Source: an uncultured Ruminococcus sp. (GTDB lineage: Bacteria; Bacillota; Clostridia; Oscillospirales; CAG-272). From it: 8,355 nt of DNA. How positions within the stretch are numbered: the stretch's first letter is position 1; each line of letters begins with the position of its first letter. The DNA lies in assembly GCA_902783905.1 (NCBI GenBank), contig CACZSP010000002.1, forward strand, positions 1-8,355, written 5' to 3'. The position numbers were made by a program, and so were the translations under genes. This document shows positions 4,915 to 8,355 of the stretch, piece after piece. Under the pieces are notes generated by a model. It did not search any database. It was given only the letters and a program-made list of their open reading frames with translations, and was not told where the DNA came from.

Positions 4915-7776
4915 TCAGACGAATCTGCCTTCGGTCCGGGGATCTTTTTCCATCTCCATCTCCATGAGCTGCTGTTTCGATATCAGGACGTTGCGGGGTT
5001 TTGTGCCGTTGGCGCCGCTGATGAGCGAAAGGGCTTCCATACGGTCGATGATTTTTCCCGCGCGCCCGAAACCGATCGAAAGCTTGCGCTGAAGAAGGGA
5101 AGTTGCGACGGTTCCGTTGTCGACGGCGATATGAAGCGCCTGATTGAAGAGCGGATCGGCCTCCTGAACGAATTCCGTCGGGTCCCCGTCTTCGCCGTTC
5201 TGTTTGGAGCGTCCCTTTTCCGCCTCCAGACGGTCGGTTTCCCGGTCGATGTCGGATATGAACTCCTCGTCGTATTTAACGGCGGAGGAGTTTTCTTTTA
5301 TGAATTTCGTTACGGCGCGGACCTCGTCGTCGTCAACGAAGGCGCCCTGGATCCTTGAGGGCTTGGGCGAGCCGATGGGAGCGAAGAGCATATCGCCCTT
5401 GCCGATCAGCTTTTCGGCGCCGGCTATGTCGATAATTATGCGCGATTCGACGTTGGAGACCACCGAGAACGCGATGCGCGACGGGACGTTCGCCTTGATA
5501 AGACCGGTAATGACGTTGACCGAGGGACGCTGGGTGCCGATGATCAGGTGTATTCCGGCGGCTCTCGCCTTCTGGGCGAGCCGGATGATGCTGTCTTCGA
5601 TCTCTGCGGGCGCCGTCATCATAAGATCGGCGAGCTCGTCGATGAATATCACGATACGCGGCAGCGGGACGAAGTCGGGGTTGTCCATCGACATAAGATG
5701 GTTGAAACCGTCGAGATCCCTTGCGTTGACCTCTTCGAAGAGATTGTAGCGGTGCTCCATCTCGTTTACCGCGGCATTGAGGGTTCCGGCGGCGCGCTTC
5801 ATATCGGTGACGACCGGGACTTTCATGTGCGGCAGGCCGTTGTACATATTCATTTCGATCTTCTTCGGGTCGATCATGATGAACTGGACTTCGCTCGGAC
5901 GCGCCTTGTATAGAAGCGATAGAATGATCGTGTTGAGACAGACCGATTTACCCGATCCGGTGGTACCGGCAATCAGGAGGTGAGGCATCTTGCCGATGTC
6001 GAAGAAGACCATATTGCCGCCCACGTCCTTGCCGAGGCAGGCCGAGAGCTTGCTCTGCATCGATTTGAACTTCTCCGATTCGATCATTTCGCGTATGTAA
6101 ACGTTCGATCTGACCTGGTTGGGTACTTCGATGCCTACTGCGTTTTTGTTGGGGATGGGGGCTTCTATGCGTATCGTCGACGCCAGTTCGAGCGAGATGT
6201 CGTCGGCGAGAGATGCGATCGAACGCACGCGGGTGCTCGCCTCGGGGTAAAGTTCGTATCTGGTGATTGTGGGACCCCGGGAATACTCGATCTTTCTGAT
6301 CTTTACGTTGAACGCCGCCAGCTTGTCCATAATCCGCTGGGCGTTGTTGTTCAGCTCGGCGGCAATATCCTCGTTGGAGGGTTTGACCGGTTTTTTGAGC
6401 AGGTCGACCGGCGGGAAGAAATAGGCGGAAAGCTCGTTTCCTTTCCCGCGCACGGCGTCGGAGGGCTGACTGCCGACCGGTTCATCGTCCTCCGGCTTTT
6501 CCTCGTTCGCGATGGCGCTCATTTCAAAGCGGGTATGCCTTGCGGTATCGGTACGGGAGGAAGTTTTTTTCGGAGCCGGCTGCTTTTCCGGAGCCTTTTC
6601 CGGTTCCGCGGCAGACGTTTTCGGTTCCCTTCGTCCGGTTCCGTCGCCGAACACCTCGTTGAGGATGGCGACCGTCGATTTTTCCTCCTCGCGCTGCGAG
6701 GGGGCGCTGTAGGACGAGCCGCTGTTGAGCTGCGTGTGATCCTGCGGGGCTGCCGGAGCCGGCTGTGTCGAGTCGGCCGGCTGAGCGGGCGTCATGAAGG
6801 TGGCGGATGAAATGACCGGGACCGGAGACGTCCTGCCTCTCGGCTGCGGCTTTTCGAGGGTGCCGGTGATGAGCGGTGTATCCGATATCTTTCCGTCCTT
6901 TGCGTCGGTGACTACGGCGCCTTCGTTGTCGGCGCGTTCCTTTTGTTCACGCTCTTTGCGCTGTCTTTCGCGTTCCGCCATCTTGTCCGCTTCTTCACGC
7001 ATCCGTCTTTTTTCTTTTTCGGCGGCTTCGAGGCGGTCGTTTTTCTTTTCGCGCGCTTTCATGGCGTGATATCTGACCGAAGTGACGACGTATCCCGGAG
7101 TAATGCTGAAGAGGAACATCACCGAGACGGTTATCGACGCGATAAGCAGGATAAGGGATCCCACAAAGCCGAACAGTCTTTCAAACAGTCCGCCCACGAG
7201 GCCTCCGAAGAAGCCGCCGCCCGAAAGGACGACTCCCCTCTTCCAGTTGGAATCGGCGCCTCCCGTCCCGAATATCGAGGCGGCGTACGTCCCCCAGGTC
7301 TGATCGACGTGAAGACCCTTCAGGAAGAATACGTGTATCAGCGATGATACGAAGACGACCGACACCAGGGACAGGACGAGTTTCCACCCGACTATCCCCA
7401 TGTCGATGTATTTTCTCCAGAAAATCGCGAGGTTGAGAAGTACGAGCGGCATAAGGAAGGCAGCCCAGCCGAACGCCCCGCAAAAGACGTTCCGCAGCGC
7501 CGTTCCGACGCTTCCCATTGCCCCGTCTACGGCGGAAAAGATGAAGCATGCGGTGAGGAAGATCGCCGCGACTCCGATAAGATAGGGCATGAACTGGTGC
7601 AGCATGCTGTCGGAGGTCATGCGGTCGGTCATTTCTCTTTTTCTGACTTCCGGTTTTTTCTTTTCGGAATTCATTTTTACGGCGGCTTTTTTTGCCTGGG
7701 CATCCGCCTTCGGCTTTTTCGCGGAATTTGCGGCGGTATCCGCCGCTTTTTTCTTTTTGTTCTTGTCTTCAGACAC
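4915..7776 (-). CDS. ftsK: DNA translocase FtsK/SpoIIIE
   Basis: This 953-residue protein is a complete septum-anchored, ATP-driven DNA pump that moves chromosomal DNA through the closing septum. Residues 1-50 are Lys/Ala-rich and cytoplasmic. Four or more membrane segments follow (about 64-83, 97-119, 132-152, 202-224), then a predicted coiled coil of Lys/Arg/Glu (239-285) and a Pro/Glu/Ser-rich linker to about 445. The motor has the P-loop GTTGSGKS (604-611), Walker B IVIFIDELAD (708-717) and the family block GTQRPSVNVITGLIKANVPS (747-766). The C-terminal winged-helix gamma domain (about 872-933), which reads chromosome-orienting sequences, is present. Start is GTG with AGAAGG 7 nt upstream. 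It begins 42 nt after the P-type ATPase stop, so co-transcription is possible. FtsK (every division) and SpoIIIE (sporulation) cannot be told apart here. The linker is the least conserved part. Confidence 0.97.
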   Translation of the reverse strand: MSEDKNKKKKAADTAANSAKKPKADAQAKKAAVKMNSEKKKPEVRKREMTDRMTSDSMLHQFMPYLIGVAAIFLTACFIFSAVDGAMGSVGTALRNVFCGAFGWAAFLMPLVLLNLAIFWRKYIDMGIVGWKLVLSLVSVVFVSSLIHVFFLKGLHVDQTWGTYAASIFGTGGADSNWKRGVVLSGGGFFGGLVGGLFERLFGFVGSLILLIASITVSVMFLFSITPGYVVTSVRYHAMKAREKKNDRLEAAEKEKRRMREEADKMAERERQRKEREQKERADNEGAVVTDAKDGKISDTPLITGTLEKPQPRGRTSPVPVISSATFMTPAQPADSTQPAPAAPQDHTQLNSGSSYSAPSQREEEKSTVAILNEVFGDGTGRREPKTSAAEPEKAPEKQPAPKKTSSRTDTARHTRFEMSAIANEEKPEDDEPVGSQPSDAVRGKGNELSAYFFPPVDLLKKPVKPSNEDIAAELNNNAQRIMDKLAAFNVKIRKIEYSRGPTITRYELYPEASTRVRSIASLADDISLELASTIRIEAPIPNKNAVGIEVPNQVRSNVYIREMIESEKFKSMQSKLSACLGKDVGGNMVFFDIGKMPHLLIAGTTGSGKSVCLNTIILSLLYKARPSEVQFIMIDPKKIEMNMYNGLPHMKVPVVTDMKRAAGTLNAAVNEMEHRYNLFEEVNARDLDGFNHLMSMDNPDFVPLPRIVIFIDELADLMMTAPAEIEDSIIRLAQKARAAGIHLIIGTQRPSVNVITGLIKANVPSRIAFSVVSNVESRIIIDIAGAEKLIGKGDMLFAPIGSPKPSRIQGAFVDDDEVRAVTKFIKENSSAVKYDEEFISDIDRETDRLEAEKGRSKQNGEDGDPTEFVQEADPLFNQALHIAVDNGTVATSLLQRKLSIGFGRAGKIIDRMEALSLISGANGTKPRNVLISKQQLMEMEMEKDPRTEGRFV

Positions 7777-7780
7777 TATT

Positions 7781-7797
7781 TGACCTTCTTTCGGTCA
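7781..7797 (-). promoter_or_regulatory. Hairpin that may cover the ftsK ribosome binding site
   Basis: On the minus strand TGACC and GGTCA form a 5-bp stem with a 7-nt loop. The Shine-Dalgarno AGAAGG (7784-7789) spans the loop and the two G residues of the 3' arm, 7 nt before the GTG start. Partial sequestration could lower initiation of ftsK. The stem is short, so this is only suggestive. Confidence 0.3.
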
Positions 7798-7818
7798 GCC
7801 GGAGCAGCGTAAAGCGAG

Positions 7819-8355
7819 TCAGGCTTTTTTCTTTTCGATCCGGCGCTGGATGAATTTTGTTATCTCCATTATCGGGATTATCGTAAGCGCGAGCCCGACG
7901 GCGACGAGGAATTCGACGAAGCTGATCTCGGCGAATTTGAAAGCCGTGCTCAGGAAGGGCACGTAAATCACCGCCACGGTCATGACGAAGGATGCGGCAA
8001 GCGACGCCCACAGCCACCAGTTCTGAGTCTTCATCGTGAAGATGGAACCGCGGCGTGAGCGCATGTTGAACGAGTGGAACATCTCGATGAGGGAAAGTGT
8101 CAGGAACGCCATCGTCGTTCCGTCGGCGCTGTTGCCGATAGCAAAGATGCCGCGCTCGATATAGTCTCCGATAAAGTAGGACGCAAGGGTGATTATCGTT
8201 ACTATCGCGCCCTGGAAGGCGATGTCGAAGCCCATGCCGCCGGCGAAGATGCCGTCGTCGGCTTTCCTGGGCGGGCGCTTCATAACGTCGGCCTCGCTCT
8301 TTTCCATCCCGAGCGAGAGGGCGGGGAAGCAGTCGGTGATGAGGTTGATCCAGAG
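7819..8355 (-). CDS. P-type cation-transporting ATPase, C-terminal part (probable Ca2+ pump)
   Basis: Only the last 178 residues are in the window; the reading frame stays open to the right edge, so the 5' part (actuator, phosphorylation and nucleotide-binding domains) lies outside. The first visible residues, LWINLITDCFPALSLGME, are the membrane segment 6 signature of type II ATPases, with N4, T7 and D8 at positions of Ca2+ ligands in SERCA. KRPPRK (26-31) follows, as in SERCA/PMR1-like pumps. Four membrane segments come next (about 43-66, 80-97, 111-133, 145-166); the one matching SERCA M8 has LIEMFHSFN with Glu91 aligned to a SERCA Ca2+ ligand where PMCA-type pumps have Gln. The end is a basic tail (RRIEKKKA). 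It probably exports Ca2+ across the plasma membrane; Mn2+ or another cation is not excluded. ftsK starts 42 nt downstream. Confidence 0.9.
   Translation of the reverse strand, partial: LWINLITDCFPALSLGMEKSEADVMKRPPRKADDGIFAGGMGFDIAFQGAIVTIITLASYFIGDYIERGIFAIGNSADGTTMAFLTLSLIEMFHSFNMRSRRGSIFTMKTQNWWLWASLAASFVMTVAVIYVPFLSTAFKFAEISFVEFLVAVGLALTIIPIMEITKFIQRRIEKKKA

Noticed and set aside
5980..6810. A 276-codon open frame on the plus strand opposite ftsK, with smaller neighbours up to 7783
   Set aside because: It covers the ftsK motor start and linker in antisense and shows no recognisable domain or convincing ribosome binding site. It is a shadow of the ftsK frame.

Overview
This window looks like chromosomal core DNA of a Gram-positive, clostridia-type Firmicute. 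The evidence is a SpoVG-family regulator, an FtsK/SpoIIIE translocase with a Lys-rich start and a long charged linker, MurC, a redox chaperone Hsp33 with a four-cysteine zinc site, and purine-rich Shine-Dalgarno sequences before most starts. Coding DNA is fairly GC-rich (mid-50s percent by eye) and the one real intergenic region is AT-rich. The species cannot be named from the sequence; an uncultured gut clostridium would fit.

Layout from left to right: 1-101 is non-coding sequence downstream of uxuA, with a perfect 9-bp inverted repeat. From 102 to 4371, four minus-strand genes are packed as an apparent operon transcribed right to left: murC (peptidoglycan precursor ligase), hslO (Hsp33), a glycerophosphodiester phosphodiesterase-family gene, and uxuA (mannonate dehydratase). 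The gaps are 3 nt, 17 nt and a 4-nt ATGA overlap. From 4372 to 4530 is a divergent promoter region serving murC (minus) and spoVG (plus), with several palindromes. spoVG (4531-4854) is the only plus-strand gene. A 60-nt convergent junction follows, then a full-length ftsK/spoIIIE gene (minus, GTG start), and finally the 3' end of a type II P-type cation ATPase gene, probably a Ca2+ pump, which runs off the right edge.

How the genes relate: murC, spoVG and ftsK belong to cell-wall synthesis, septation/regulation and chromosome segregation. hslO protects against oxidative unfolding. The GDPD-family gene and uxuA are translationally coupled and look like a small catabolic unit added behind the murC-hslO core. 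As I recall, murC lies close to spoVG in other clostridia (murC-purR-spoVG-glmU-prs in Clostridium acetobutylicum); here they are direct neighbours in divergent orientation and purR/glmU/prs are not in the window.

I found no mobile element, CRISPR array, RNA gene or obvious novel multi-gene system. The points most worth a second look are two related palindromes 33 bp apart, one in the -35/-10 spacer of each divergent promoter; the GDPD-family enzyme with substituted catalytic-motif positions coupled to uxuA; and a perfect inverted repeat over the predicted murC transcription start.
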